From the NCBI RefSeq assembly GCF_021018895.1, contig NC_079366.1, positions 31,267,271 through 31,331,270 of the forward strand: DNA of 64,000 bases, read 5' to 3'. Positions within the stretch are counted from its first letter, which is position 1. Each line of letters opens with the position of its first letter. Positions 45,301 to 60,600 of the stretch are shown one piece after another. The notes below the pieces were generated by a model, which saw nothing but the letters and a program-made list of their open reading frames with translations, was not told the origin of the DNA and did not search any database. The translations under genes and the position numbers were made by a program. Source of the stretch: Seriola aureovittata. Taxonomy: Eukaryota > Chordata > Actinopteri > Carangiformes > Carangidae.

Positions 45301-48300
45301 AGTATAGTAAGTCATAAAAAGTCATAAAAATGTCATAATATAGTAAGTCATAAAAAGTCATAAAAATGTCATAATATAGTAAGGCATAAAAAGTCATAAA
45401 AACGTCATAGTATAGTAAGCCATAAAAATTCATAAAAATGTCATAGTATAATAAGGCATAAAAAGTCATAAAAACGTCATAGTATAATAACGCATAAAAA
45501 GTCATAGTATAATAAGGCATAGAAAGTCAAAAAAACGTCATAGTATAGTAAGGCATAAAAAGTCATCAAAACGTCATAGTATAGTAAGGAAAAAAAAGTC
45601 ATAAAATCGTCATAATATAGTAAGGCATAAAAAGTCATAGTATAGTAAGCCATAAAAAGTCATAAAAATGTCATAATATAGTAAGGCATAAAAAGTCATA
45701 AAAACGTCATAGTATAGTAAGGCAAAAAAAGTCATAAAAATGTCATAATATAGTAAGGCATTAAAAGTCATAAAAACGTCATAATATTGTAAGGCATAAA
45801 AAGTCATAAAAACGTCATAATATAGTAAGGCATAAAAAGTCATAGTATAGTAAGCCATAAAAAGTCATAAAAATGTCATAGTATAGTAAGGCATAAAAAG
45901 TCATAAAATTGTCATAGTATAATAAGGCATAAAAAGTCATAAAAATGTCATAGTATAGTAAGGCATAAAAAGTCATAAAAATGTCATAGTATAATAAGCC
46001 ATAAAAAGTCATAAAAATGTCATAATATAGTAAGGCATAAAAAGTCATAGTATAGTAAGCCATAAAAAGTCGTAGTATAGTAAGGCATAAAAAGTCATAG
46101 TATAATAAGGCATAAAAAGTCATAGTATAATAAGGCATAGAAAGTCAAAAAAACGTCATAGTATAGTAAGGCATAAAAAGTCATAAAAACGTCATAGTAT
46201 AGTAAGGAAAAAAAAGTCATAAAATGTCATAATATATTAAGGCATAAAAAGTCATAAAAATGTCATAGTATAGTATGGCATAAAAAGTCATAAAAATGTC
46301 ATAGTATAATAAGGCATAAAAAGTCATAAAAACGTCATAGTATAATAAGGCATAAAAAGTCATAGTATAGTAATCCATAAAATGTCATAGTATAGTAATC
46401 CATAAAAAGTCATCAAAATGTCATAGTATAATAAGGCATAAAAAGTCATAAAAACGTCATAGTATAGTAAGGCATAAAAAGTCATAGTATAGTAAGCCAT
46501 AAAAAGTCATAAAAATGTCATAATATAGTAAGGCAAAAAAAGTCATAAAAATGTCATAATATAGTAAGGCATAAAAAGTCATAAAAACGTCATAATATAG
46601 TAAGGCATAAAAAGTCATAGTATAGTAAGCCATAAAAAGTCATAAAAATGTCATAGTATAGTAAGGCATAAAAAGTCATAAAAATGTCATAGTATAATAA
46701 GGCATAAAAATTCATAAAAACGTCATAGTATAATAAGGCATAAAAAGTCATAGTATAGTAAGCCATAAAAAGTCATAAAAATGTCATAATATAGTAAGCC
46801 ATAAAAAGTCATAAAAATGTCATAATATAGTAAGGCATAAAAAGTCATAAAAACGTCATAGTATAGTAAGCCATAAAAATTTCATAAAAATGTCATAGTA
46901 TAATAAGGCATAAAAAGTCATAAAAACGTCATAGTATAATAAGGCATAAAAAGTCATAGTATAGTAATCCATAAAAAGTCATCAAAATGTCATAGTATAA
47001 TAAGGCATAAAAAGTCATAAAAATGTCATAGTATAATAAGGCATAAAAAGTCATAGTATAGTAAGCCATAAAAAGTCATAAAAATGTGATAATATAGTAA
47101 GCCATAAAAAGTTATAAAAATGTCATAATATAGTAAGGCATAAAAAGTCATAGTATAGTAATCCATAAAAAGTCATAAAAACGTCATAGTATAATAAGGC
47201 ATAAAAAGTCATAGTATAGTAAGCCATAAAAAGTCATAAAAATGTCATAATATAGTAAGTCATAAAAAGTCATAAAAATGTCATAGTATAGTAAGGCATA
47301 AAAAGTCATAAAAATGTCATAGTATAATAAGGCAAAAAAAGTCATAAAAATGTCATAATATAGTAAGGCATAAAAAGTCATAAAAACGTCATAATATAGT
47401 AAGGCATAAAAAGTCATAGTATAGTAAGCCATAAAAAGTCATAAAAAGTCATAAAATCGTCATAATATAGTAAGGCATAAAAAGTAATAAAAACGTCATA
47501 ATATAGTAAGGCATAAAAAGTCATAGTATAGTAAGCCATAAAAAGTCATAAAAATGTCATAATATAGTAAGCCATAAAAAGTCATAAAAATGTCATAATA
47601 TAGTAAGGATTAAAAGTCATAAAAATGTCATAATATAGTAAGGTATAAAAAGTCATAAAAATGTCATAGTATAATAAGGCATAAAAAGTCATAAAAACGT
47701 AATAGTATAATAAGGCATAAAAAGTCATAGTATAGTAAGCCATAAAAAGTCATAAAAATGTCATAATATAGTAAGGCATAAAAAGTCATAAAAACGTCAT
47801 AGTATAGTAAGCCATAAAAATTCATAAAAATGTCATAATATAGTAAGGCATAAAAAGTCATAAAAACGTCATAGTATAATAATGCATAAAAAGTCATAAA
47901 AACGTCATAGTATAATAATGCATAAAAAGTCATAGTATAGTAATCCATAAAAAGTCATAAAAAAGTCATAGTATAATAAGGCATAAAAAGTCATAGTATA
48001 GTAAGCCATAAAAATTCATAAAAATGTCATAATATAGTAAGGTATAAAAAGTCATAAAAATGTCATAGTATAATAAGGCATAAAAAGTCATAAAAACGTC
48101 ATAGTATAATAATGCATAAAAAGTCATAGTATAGTAATCCATAAAAAGTCATAAAAAAGTCATAGTATAATAAGGCATAAAAAGTCATAGTATAGTAAGC
48201 CATAAAAAGTCATAAAAATGTCATAATATAGTAAGGCATAAAAAGTCATAGTATAGTAATCCATAAAAAGTCATAAAAACGTCATAGTATAATAAGGCAT

Positions 48301-50280
48301 AAAAAGTCATAGTATAGTAAGCCATAAAAAGTCATAAAAATGTCATAATATAGTAAGGCATAAAAAGTCATAGTATAGTAAGTCATAAATAGTCATAAAA
48401 ATGTCATAATATAGTAAGTCATAAAAAGTCATAAAAATGTCATAGTATAGTAAGTCATAAAAAGTCATAAAAATGTCATAGTATAGTAAGGCATAAAAAG
48501 TCATAAAAATGTCAAAGTATAATAAGGCAAAAAAAGTCATAAAAAGTCATAATATAGTAAGGCATAAAAAGTCATAAAAACGTCATAATATAGTAAGGCA
48601 TAAAAGGTCATAGTATAGTAAGCCATAAAAAGTCATAAAAATGTCATAATATAGTAAGGCATAAAAAGTAATAAAAACGTCATAATATAGTAAGGCATAA
48701 AAAGTCATAGTATAGTAAGCCATAAAAAGTCATAAAAATATCATAATATAGTAAGGCATAAAAAGTAATAAAAACGTCATAATATAGTAAGGCATAAAAA
48801 GTCATAGTATAGTAAGCCATAAAAAGTCATAAAAATGTCATAATATAGTAAGCCATAAAAAGTCATAAAAATGTCATAATATAGTAAGGCATAAAAAGTC
48901 ATAAAAACGTCATAATATAGTAAGGCATAAAAAGTCATAGTATAGTAAGCCATAAAAAGTCATAAAAATGTCATAATATAGTAAGCCATAAAAAGTCATA
49001 AAAATGTCATAATATAGTAAGGCATAAAAAGTCATAAAAACGTCATAATATAGTAAGGCATAAAAAGTCATAGTATAGTAAGCCATAAAAAGTCATAAAA
49101 ATGTCATAATATAGTAAGGCATAAAAAGTCATAAAAATGTCATAATATAGTAAGGCATAAAAAGTCATAGTATAGTAAACCATAAAAAGTCATAAAAATG
49201 TCATAATATAGTAAGGCATAAAAAGTCATAAAAACATCATAATATAGTAAGGCATAAAAAGTCATAGTATAGTAAGGCATAGAATGTCAAAAAAACGTCA
49301 TAGTATAATAAGGCATAAAAAGTCATAAAAACATCATAGTATAATAAGGCATAAAAAGTCATAGTATAGTAAGCCATAAAAAGTCATAAAAATGTCATAA
49401 TATAGTAAGGCATAAAAAGTCATAGTATAGTAATCCATAAAAAGTCATAAAAACGTCATAGTATAATAAGGCATAAAAAGTCATAGTATAGTAAGCCATA
49501 AAAAGTCATAAAAATGTCATAATATAGTAAGGCATAAAAAGTCATAGTATAGTAAGTCATAAAAAGTCATAAAAATGTGATAATATAGTAAGCCATAAAA
49601 AGTCATAAAAATGTCATAATATAGTAATGCATAAAAAGTCATAAAAACGTCATAGTATAGTAAGCCATAAAAAGTCATAAAAATGTGATAATATAGTAAG
49701 CCATAAAAAGTTATAAAAATGTCATAATATAGTAAGGCATAAAAAGTCATAAAAACGTCATAATATAATAAGGCATAAAAAGTCATAGTATAGTAAGCCA
49801 TAAAAAGTCATAAAAATGTGATAATATAGTAAGCCATAAAAAGTTATAAAAATGTCATAATATAGTAAGGCATAAAAAGTCATAAAAACATCATAATATA
49901 GTAAGGCATAAAAAGTCATAGTATAGTAAGGCATAGAATGTCAAAAAAACGTCATAATATAGTAAGGCATAAAAAGTCATAGTATAGTAAGTCATAAATA
50001 GTCATAAAAATGTCATAATATAGTAAGTCATAAAAAGTCATAAAAATGTCATAGTATAGTAAGTCATAAAAAGTCATAAAAATGTCATAGTATAGTAAGG
50101 CATAAAAAGTCATAAAAATGTCATAGTATAATAAGGCAAAAAAAGTCATAAAAATGTCATAATATAGTAAGGCATAAAAAGTCATAAAAACGTCATAATA
50201 TAGTAAGGCATAAAAAGTCATAGTATAGTAAACCATAAAAAGTCATAAAAATGTCATAATATAGTAAGGCATAAAAAGTC

Positions 50281-50880
50281 ATAAAAACGTCATAATATAG
50301 TAAGGCATAAAAAGTCATAGTATAGTAAGCCATAAAAAGTCATAAAAATGTCATAATATAGTAAGCCATAAAAAGTCATAAAAATGTCATAATATAGTAA
50401 GGCATAAAAAGTCATAAAAATGTCATAATATAGCAAGGTATAAAAAGTCATAAAAATGTCATACTATAATAAGGCATAAAAAGTCATAAAAACGTCATCG
50501 TATAATAAGGCATAAAAAGTCATAGTATAGTAAGCCATAAAAAGTCATAAAAATGTCATAATATAGTAAGGCATAAAAAGTCATAAAAACGTCATAATAT
50601 AGTAAGGCATAAAAAGTCATAGTATAGTAAGCCATAAAAAGTCATAAAAATGTCATAATATAGTAAGCCATAAAAAGTCATAAAAATGTCATAATATAGT
50701 AAGGCATAAAAAGTCATAAAAATGTCATAATATAGCAAGGTATAAAAAGTCATAAAAATGTCATACTATAATAAGGCATAAAAAGTCATAAAAACGTCAT
50801 CGTATAATAAGGCATAAAAAGTCATAGTATGGTAAGCCATAAAAAGTCATAAAAATGTCATAATATAGTAAGGCATAAAA
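50281..50880. repeat. Local ~302-bp duplication inside the satellite
   Basis: The rare variants CATACTATAATAAGG and AACGTCATCGTATAATAAGG occur at about 50462-50508 and again about 302 bp later, with matching surroundings. This marks a recent block duplication of several units. Confidence 0.75.
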
Positions 50881-52739
50881 AGTCATAAAAATGTCATAAT
50901 ATAGTAAGGCATAAAAAGTCATAAAAATGTCATAATATAGTAAGGCATAAAAAGTCATAGTATAGTAAGCCATAAAAAGTCGTAGTATAGTAAGGCATAA
51001 AAAGTCATAGTATAATAAGGCATAAAAAGTCATAGTATAATAAGGCATAGAAAGTCAAAAAAACGTCATAGTATAGTAAGGCATAAAAAGTCATAAAAAC
51101 GTCATAGTATAGTAAGGAAAGAAAAGTCATAAAATGTCATAATATAGTAAGGCATAAAAAGTCATAGTATAGTAAGCCATAAAAAGTCATAAAAACGTCA
51201 TAGTATAATAAGGCATAAAAAGTCATAGTATAGTAATCCATAAAAAGTCATAGTATAGTAATCCATAAAAAGTCATCAAAATGTCATAGTATAATAAGCC
51301 ATAAAAAGTCATAAAAACGTCATAGTATAGTAAGGCATAAAAAGTCATAGTATAGTAAGCCATAAAAAGTCATAAAAATGTCATAATATAGTAAGGCATA
51401 AAAAGTCATAGTATAGTAAGTCATAAAAAGTCATAAAAATGTGATAATATAGTAAGCCATAAAAAGTCATAAAAATGTCATAGTATAGTAAGGCATAAAA
51501 AGTCATAAAAATGTCATAGTATAATAAGGCAAAAAAAGTCATAAAAATGTCATAATATAGTAAGGCATAAAAAGTCATAAAAACGTCATAATATAGTAAG
51601 GCATAAAAAGTCATAGTATAGTAAGCCATAAAAAGTCATAAAAATGTCATAATATAGTAAGGCATAAAAAGTAATAAAAACGTCATAATATAGTAAGGCA
51701 TAAAAAGTCATAGTATAGTAAGCCATAAAAAGTCATAAAAATGTCATAATATAGTAAGCCATAAAAAGTCATAAAAATGTCATAATATAGTAAGGATTAA
51801 AAGTCATAAAAATGTCATAATATAGTAAGGTATAAAAAGTCATAAAAATGTCATAGTATAATAAGGCATAAAAAGTCATAAAAACGTCATAGTATAATAA
51901 GGCATAAAAAGTCATAGTATAGTAAGCCATAAAAAGTCATAAAAATGTCATAATATAGTAAGGCATAAAAAGTCATAGTATAGTAATCCATAAAAAGTCA
52001 TAAAAACGTCATAGTATAATAAGGCATAAAAAGTCATAGTATAGTAAGCCATAAAAAGTCATAAAAATGTCATAATATAGTAAGGCATAAAAAGTCATAG
52101 TATAGTAAGTCATAAAAAGTCATAAAAATGTGATAATATAGTAAGCCATAAAAAGTCATAAAAATGTCATAATATAGTAATGCATAAAAAGTCATAAAAA
52201 CGTCATAGTATAGTAAGCCATAAAAAGTCATAAAAATGTGATAATATAGTAAGCCATAAAAAGTTATAAAAATGTCATAATATAGTAAGGCATAAAAAGT
52301 CATAAAAACGTCATAATATAATAAGGCATAAAAAGTCATAGTATAGTAAGCCATAAAAAGTCATAAAAATGTGATAATATAGTAAGCCATAAAAAGTTAT
52401 AAAAATGTCATAATATAGTAAGGCATAAAAAGTCATAGTATAGTAATCCATAAAAAGTCATAAAAACGTCATAGTATAATAAGGCATAAAAAGTCATAGT
52501 ATAGTAAGCCATAAAAAGTGATAAAAATGTCATAATATAGTAAGGTATAAAAAGTCATAGTATAGTAAGTCATAAAAAGTCATAAAAATGTCATAATATA
52601 GTAAGTCATAAAAAGTCACAAAAAAGGCATAGTATAGTAAGGCATAAAAAGTCATAAAAATGTCATAGTATAATGAGGCAAAAAAAGTCATAAAAATGTC
52701 ATAATATAGTAAGGCATAAAAAGTCATAAAAACGTCATA

Positions 52740-55700
52740 GCATAAAAAGTCATAAAAACGTCATAGTATAGTAAGCCATAAAAAGTCATAAAAATGTCAT
52801 AGTATAATAAGGCATAAAATGTCATAGTATAGTAAGGCATTAAAAGTCATAAAAATGTCATAATATAGTAAGGCATAAAAAGTCATAGTATAGTAAGTCA
52901 TAAATAGTCATAAAAATGTCATAATATAGTAAGTCATAAAAAGTCATAAAAATGTCATAGTATAGTAAGGCATAAAAAGTCATAAAAATGTCATAGTATA
53001 ATAAGGCAAAAAAAGTCATAAAAATGTCATAATATAGTAAGGCATAAAAAGTCATAAAAAAGGTCATTATATAGTAAGGCATAAAAAGTCATAGTATAGT
53101 AAGCCATAAAAAGTCATAAAAATGTCATAATATAGTAAGGCATAAAAAGTAATAAAAACGTCATAATATAGTAAGGCATAAAAAGTCATAGTATAGTAAG
53201 CCATAAAAAGTCATAAAAATGTCATAATATAGTAAGCCATAAAAAGTCATAAAAATGTCATAATATAGTAAGGATTAAAAGTCATAAAAATGTCATAATA
53301 TAGTAAGGCATAAAAAGTCATAAAAATGTCATAGTATAGTAAGGCATAAAAAGTCATAAAAATGTCATAGTATAATAAGGCATAAAAAGTCATAAAAACG
53401 TCATAGTATAATAAGGCATAAAAAGTCATAGTATAGTAATCCATAAAAAGTCATAGTATAGTAATCCATAAAAAGTCATCAAAATGTCATAGTATAATAA
53501 GCCATAAAAAGTCATAAAAACGTCATAATATAGTAAGGCATAAAAAGTCATAGTATAGTAAGGCATAAAAAGTCATAAAAATGTCATAGTATAGTAAGGC
53601 ATAAAAAGTCATAAAAATGTCATAGTATAATAAGGCATAAAAAGTCATAAAAACGTCATAGTATAATAAGGCATAAAAAGTCATAGTATAGTAATCCATA
53701 AAAAGTCATCAAAATGTCATAGTATAGTAAGCATAAAAAGTCATAAAAATGTCATAGTATAATAAGGCATAAAAAGTCATAGTATAGTAAGCCATAAAAA
53801 GTCATAAAAATGTCATAATATAGTAAGCCATAAAAAGTCATAAAAATGTCATAATATAGTAAGGCATAAAAAGTCATAAAAACGTCATAGTATAGTAAGC
53901 CAAAAAAAGTCATAAAAATGTGATAATATAGTAAGCCATAAAAAGTCATAAAAATGTCATAGTATAATAAGGCATAAAAAGTCATAAAAACGTCATAGTA
54001 TAATAAGGCATAAAAAGTCATAGTATAGTAATCCATAAAAAGTCATCAAAATGTCATAGTATAATAAGTCATAAAAATGTCATAATATAGTAAGCCATAA
54101 AAAGTCATAAAAATGTCATAATATAGTAAGGCATAAAAAGTCATAAAAACGTCATAGTATAGTAAGCCATAAAAAGTCATAAAAATGTGATAATATAGTA
54201 AGCCATAAAAAGTTATAAAAATGTCATAATATAGTAAGGCATAAAAAGTCATAAAAACGTCATAATATAATAAGGCATAAAAAGTCATAGTATAGTAAGC
54301 CATAAAAAGTCATAAAAATGTGATAATATAGTAAGCCATAAAAAGTCATAAAAATGTCATAATATAGTAAGGCATAAAAAGTCATAAAAACGTCATAGTA
54401 TAGTAAGCCATAAAAATTCATAAAAATGTCATAGTATAATAAGGCATAAAAAGTCATAAAAACGTCATAGTATAATAAGGCATAAAATGTCATAGTATAA
54501 TAAGGCATAGAAAGTCAAAAAACGTCATAGTATAGTAAGGCATAAAAAGTCATAAAAATGTCATAATATAGTAAGGCATAAAAAGTCATAAAAACGTCAT
54601 AATATAGTAAGGCATAAAAAGTCACAGTATAGTAAGCCATAAAAAGTCATAAAAACGTCATAATATAGTAAGGCATAAAAAGTCACAGTATAGTAAGCCA
54701 TAAAAAGTCATAAAAATGTCATAGTATAATAAGGCATAAAAAGTCATAAAAACGTCATTGTATAATAAGGCATAAAAAGTCATAGTATAGTAAGCCATAA
54801 AAAGTCATAAAAATGTCATAATATAGTAAGCCATAAAAAGTCATAAAAACGTCATAATATAGTAAGGCATAAAAAGTCATAAAAACGTCATAATATAGTA
54901 AGGCATAAAAAGTCACAGTATAGTAAGCCATAAAAAGTCATAAAAACGTCATAATATAGTAAGGCATAAAAAGTCACAGTATAGTAAGCCATAAAAAGTC
55001 ATAAAAATGTCATAGTATAATAAGGCATAAAAAGTCATAAAAACGTCATTGTATAATAAGGCATAAAAAGTCATAGTATAGTAAGCCATAAAAAGTCATA
55101 AAAATGTCATAATATAGTAAGGCTTAAAAAGTCATAAAAATGTCATAATATAGTAAGGCATAAAAAGTCATAAAAACGTCATAGCATAAAAAGTCATAAA
55201 AACGTCATAGTATAGTAAGCCATAAAAAGTCATAAAAATGTCATAGTATAATAAGGCATAAAATGTCATAGTATAGTAAGGCATTAAAAGTCATAAAAAT
55301 GTCATAATATAGTAAGGCATAAAAAGTCATAGTATAGTAAGTCATAAATAGTCATAAAAATGTCATAATATAGTAAGTCATAAAAAGTCATAAAAATGTC
55401 ATAGTATAGTAAGGCATAAAAAGTCATAAAAATGTCATAGTATAATAAGGCAAAAAAAGTCATAAAAATGTCATAATATAGTAAGGCATAAAAAGTCATA
55501 AAAAAGGTCATTATATAGTAAGGCATAAAAAGTCATAGTATAGTAAGCCATAAAAAGTCATAAAAATGTCATAATATAGTAAGGCATAAAAAGTAATAAA
55601 AACGTCATAATATAGTAAGGCATAAAAAGTCATAGTATAGTAAGCCATAAAAAGTCATAAAAATGTCATAATATAGTAAGCCATAAAAAGTCATAAAAAT

Positions 55701-57630
55701 GTCATAATATAGTAAGGATTAAAAGTCATAAAAATGTCATAATATAGTAAGGCATAAAAAGTCATAAAAATGTCATAGTATAGTAAGGCATAAAAAGTCA
55801 TAAAAATGTCATAGTATAATAAGGCATAAAAAGTCATAAAAACGTCATAGTATAATAAGGCATAAAAAGTCATAGTATAGTAATCCATAAAAAGTCATAG
55901 TATAGTAATCCATAAAAAGTCATCAAAATGTCATAGTATAATAAGCCATAAAAAGTCATAAAAACGTCATAATATAGTAAGGCATAAAATGTCATAGTAT
56001 AGTAAGGCATAAAAAGTCATAAAAATGTCATAGTATAGTAAGCATAAAAAGTCATAAAAATGTCATAGTATAATAAGGCATAAAAAGTCATAAAAACGTC
56101 ATAGTATAATAAGGCATAAAAAGTCATAGTATAGTAATCCATAAAAAGTCATCAAAATGTCATAGTATAATAAGGCATAAAAAGTCATAAAAATGTCATA
56201 GTATAATAAGGCATAAAAAGTCATAGTATAGTAAGCCATAAAAAGTCATAAAAATGTCATAATATAGTAAGCCATAAAAAGTCATAAAAATGTCATAATA
56301 TAGTAAGGCATAAAAAGTCATAAAAACGTCATAGTATAGTAAGCCAAAAAAAGTCATAAAAATGTGATAATATAGTAAGCCATAAAAATTCATAAAAATT
56401 CATAGTATAGTAAGCATAAAAAGTCATAAAAACGTCATAGTATAATAAGGCATAAAAAGTCATAGTATAGTAATCCATAAAAAGTCATCAAAATGTCATA
56501 GTATAATAAGTCATAAAAATGTCATAATATAGTAAGCCATAAAAAGTCATAAAAATGTCATAATATAGTAAGGCATAAAAAGTCATAAAAACGTCATAGT
56601 ATAGTAAGCCATAAAAAGTCATAAAAATGTGATAATATAGTAAGCCATAAAAAGTCATAAAAAGTCATAAAAATGTCATAATATAGTAAGGCATAAAAAG
56701 TCATAAAAACGTCATAATATAATAAGGCATAAAAAGTCATAGTATAGTAAGCCATAAAAAGTCATAAAAATGTGATAATATAGTAAGCCATAAAAAGTCA
56801 TAAAAATGTCATAATATAGTAAGGCATAAAAAGTCATAAAAACGTCATAGTATAGTAAGGCATAAAAATTCATAAAAATGTCATAGTATAGTAAGGCATA
56901 AAAAGTCATAAAAACGTCATAGTATAATAAGGCATAAAATGTCATAGTATAATAAGGCATAGAAAGTCAAAAAACGTCATAGTATAGTAAGGCATAAAAA
57001 GTCATAAAAATGTCATAATATAGTAAGGCATAAAAAGTCATAAAAACGTCATAATATAGTAAGGCATAAAAAGTCACAGTATAGTAAGCCATAAAAAGTC
57101 ATAAAAACGTCATAATATAGTAAGGCATAAAAAGTCACAGTATAGTAAGCCATAAAAAGTCATAAAAATGTCATAGTATAATAAGGCATAAAAAGTCATA
57201 AAAACGTCATTGTATAATAAGGCATAAAAAGTCATAGTATAGTAAGCCATAAAAAGTCATAAAAATGTCATAATATAGTAAGGCATAAAAAGTCATAAAA
57301 ACGTCATAATATAGTAAGGCATAAAAAGTCATAAAAACGTCATAATATAGTAAGGCATAAAAAGTCACAGTATAGTAAGCCATAAAAAGTCATAAAAACG
57401 TCATAATATAGTAAGGCATAAAAAGTCACAGTATAGTAAGCCATAAAAAGTCATAAAAATGTCATAGTATAATAAGGCATAAAAAGTCATAAAAACGTCA
57501 TTGTATAATAAGGCATAAAAAGTCATAGTATAGTAAGCCATAAAAAGTCATAAAAATGTCATAATATAGTAAGGCTTAAAAAGTCATAAAAATGTCATAA
57601 TATAGTAAGGCATAAAAAGTCATAAAAACG
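52740..57630. repeat. Higher-order tandem duplication of ~2.44 kb inside the satellite
   Basis: Identical unit orders recur at constant offset: the segment at 52858 recurs at 55302, 53247 at 55691 and 53752 at 56196 (each 2444 bp), and 54260 at 56712 (2452 bp). The rare junction CGTCATAGCATAAAAAGTC appears at about 52735, 55178 and 57625, marking the copy boundaries. Each copy contains smaller duplicated blocks with the rare AGTCACAGTATAG variant. Confidence 0.85.
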
Positions 57631-60600
57631 TCATAGCATAAAAAGTCATAAAAACGTCATAGTATAGTAAGCCATAAAAAGTCATAAAAATGTCATAATA
57701 TAGTAAGGCATAAAAAGTCATAAAAACGTCATAATATAGTAAGGCATAAAAAGTCACAGTATAGTAAGCCATAAAAAGTCATAAAAATGTCATAGTATAA
57801 TAAGGCATAAAAAGTCATAAAAACGTCATTGTATAATAAGGCATAAAAAGTCATAGTATAGTAAGCCATAAAAAGTCATAAAAATGTCATAATATAGTAA
57901 GGCATAAAAAGTCATAAAAACGTCATAATATAGTAAGGCATAAAAAGTCATAGTATAGTAAGCCATAAAAATTCATAAAAATGTCATAATATAGTAAGGC
58001 ATAAAAATTCATAAAAATGTCATAATATAGTAAGCCATAAAAATTCATAAAAATTCATAGTATAGTAATCCATAAAAAGTCATAAAAACGTCATAGTATA
58101 GTAAGGCATAAAAAGTCATAAAAATGTCATAGTATAATAAAGCAAAAAAAGTCATAAAAATGTCATAACATAGTAAAGCACAAAAAGTCATAAAAACATC
58201 ATAGTATAGTAAGGCATAAAAAGTCATAAAAACGTCATAGTATAGTAAGCCATAAAAAGTCATAAAAACGTCATAGTATAGTAAGCCATAAAAAGTCATA
58301 AAAATGTCATAATATAGTAAGGCATAAAAAGTCATAAAAACGTCACAATATAGTAAGGCATAAAAACGTCATAGTATAGTAAGCCATAAAACGTCATAAA
58401 AATGTCATAGTATAGTAAGGCATAAAAAGTCATAAAAATGTCATAGTATAATAAGCCATAAAAAGTCATAAAAATTTCATAATATAGTAAGGCATAAAAA
58501 GTCATAGTATAGTAAGGCATAAAAAGTCATAGTATAGTAAGGCATAAAAAGTCATAGTATAATAAGGCATAAAAAGTCATAATATAGTAAGGCATAAAAA
58601 GTCATAGTATAGTAAGTCATAAATAGTCATAAAAATGTCATAATATAGTAAGTCATAAAAAGTCATAAAAATGTCATAATATAGTAAGGCATAAAAAGTC
58701 ATAAAAACGTCATAATATAGTAAGGCATAAAAAGTCATAGTATAGTAAGCCATAAAAAGTCATAAAAACGTCATAATATAGTAAGGCATAAAAAGTCATA
58801 AAAACGTCAGAGTATAGCAAGCCATAAAAAGTCATAAAAACGTCATAGTATAGTAAGCCATAAAAAGTAATAAAAATGTCATAATATAGTAAGGCATAAA
58901 AAGTCATAAAAACGTCATAATATAGTAAGGCATAAAAAGTCATAGTATAGTAAACCATAAAAAGTCATAAAAATGTCATAGTATAAAAAGGCATAAAAAG
59001 TCATAGAATAGTAAGCCATAAAAAGTCATAAAAATGTCATAGTATAGTAAGGCATAAAAAGTCATAAAAATGTCATAGTATAATAAGACAAAAAAAGTCA
59101 TAAAAACGTCATAATATAGTAAAGCATAAAAAGTCATAAAAACGTCATAGTATAGTAAGCCATAAAAAGTCATAAAAACGTCATAGTATAGTAAGCCATA
59201 AAAAGTCATAAAAATGTCATAATATAGTAAGGCATAAAAAGTCATAAAAACGTCATAATATAGTAAGGCATAAAAAGTCATAGTATAGTAAGCCATAAAA
59301 AGTCATAAAAATGTCATAGTATAGTAAGGCATAAAAAGTCATAAAAATGTCATAAGCCATAAAAAGTCATAAAAATGTCATAAGCCATAAAAAGTCATAA
59401 AAATGTCATAGTATAATAAGGCATAAAAAGTCATAGTATAATAAGGCATAGAAAGTCAAAAAAACGTCATAGTATAGTAAGGCAGAAAAAGTCATAAAAA
59501 CGTCATAGTATAGTAAGGAATAAAAAGTCATAAAAATGTCATAGTATAATAAGGCATAAAAAGTCATAGTATAGTAAGCCATAAAAATTCATAAAAATGT
59601 CATAATATAGTAAGGCATAAAAAGTCATAAAAATGTCATAATATAGTAAGGCATAAAAAGTCATAAAAACGTCATAGTATAGTAAGCCATAAAAATTCAT
59701 AAAAATGTCATAGTATAATAAGGCATAAAAAGTCATAAAAACGTCATAGTATAATAAGGCATAAAATGTCATAGTATAATAAGGCATAGAAAGTCAAAAA
59801 ACGTCATAGTATAGTAAGGCATAAAAAGTCATAAAAACGTCATAGTATAGTAAGGCAAAAAAAGTCATAAAAATGTCATAATATAGTAAGGCATAAAAAG
59901 TCATAAAAACGTCATAATATAGTAAGGCATAAAAAGTCATAAAAACGTCATAATATAGTAAGGCATAAAAAGTCATAGTATAGTAAGCCATAAAAAGTCA
60001 TAAAAATGTCATAGTATAGTAAGGCATAAAAAGTCATAAAATTGTCATAGTATAATAAGGCCTAAAAAGTCATAAAAACGTCATAGTATAATAAGGCATA
60101 AAAAGTCATAGTATAGTAAGCTATAAAACGTCGTAGTATAGTAAGGCATAAAAAGTCATAAAAATGTCATAGTATAGTAAGGCATAAAAAGTCATAAAAA
60201 TGTCATAGTATAATAAGCCATAAAAAGTCATAAAAATGTCATAATATAGTAAGGCATAAAAAGTCATAGTATAGTAAGCCATAAAAAGTCATAAAAAGTC
60301 ATAGAAAACGTCATAGTACAGTAAGCCATAAAAAGTCATAAAAACGTCATAGTATAGTAAGCCATAAAAATTCATAAAAATGTCATAATATAGTAAGCCA
60401 TAAAAAGTCATAAAAACGTCATAGTATAGTAAGGCATAAAAAGTCATAAAAACGTCATAGTATAGTAAGCCATAAAAAGTCATAAAAACGTCATAGTATA
60501 ATAAGGCATAAAAAGTCATAGTATAGTAAGCCATAAAAAGTCATAAAAATGTCATAATATAGTAAGGCATAAAAAGTCATAAAAACGTCATAGTATAGTA

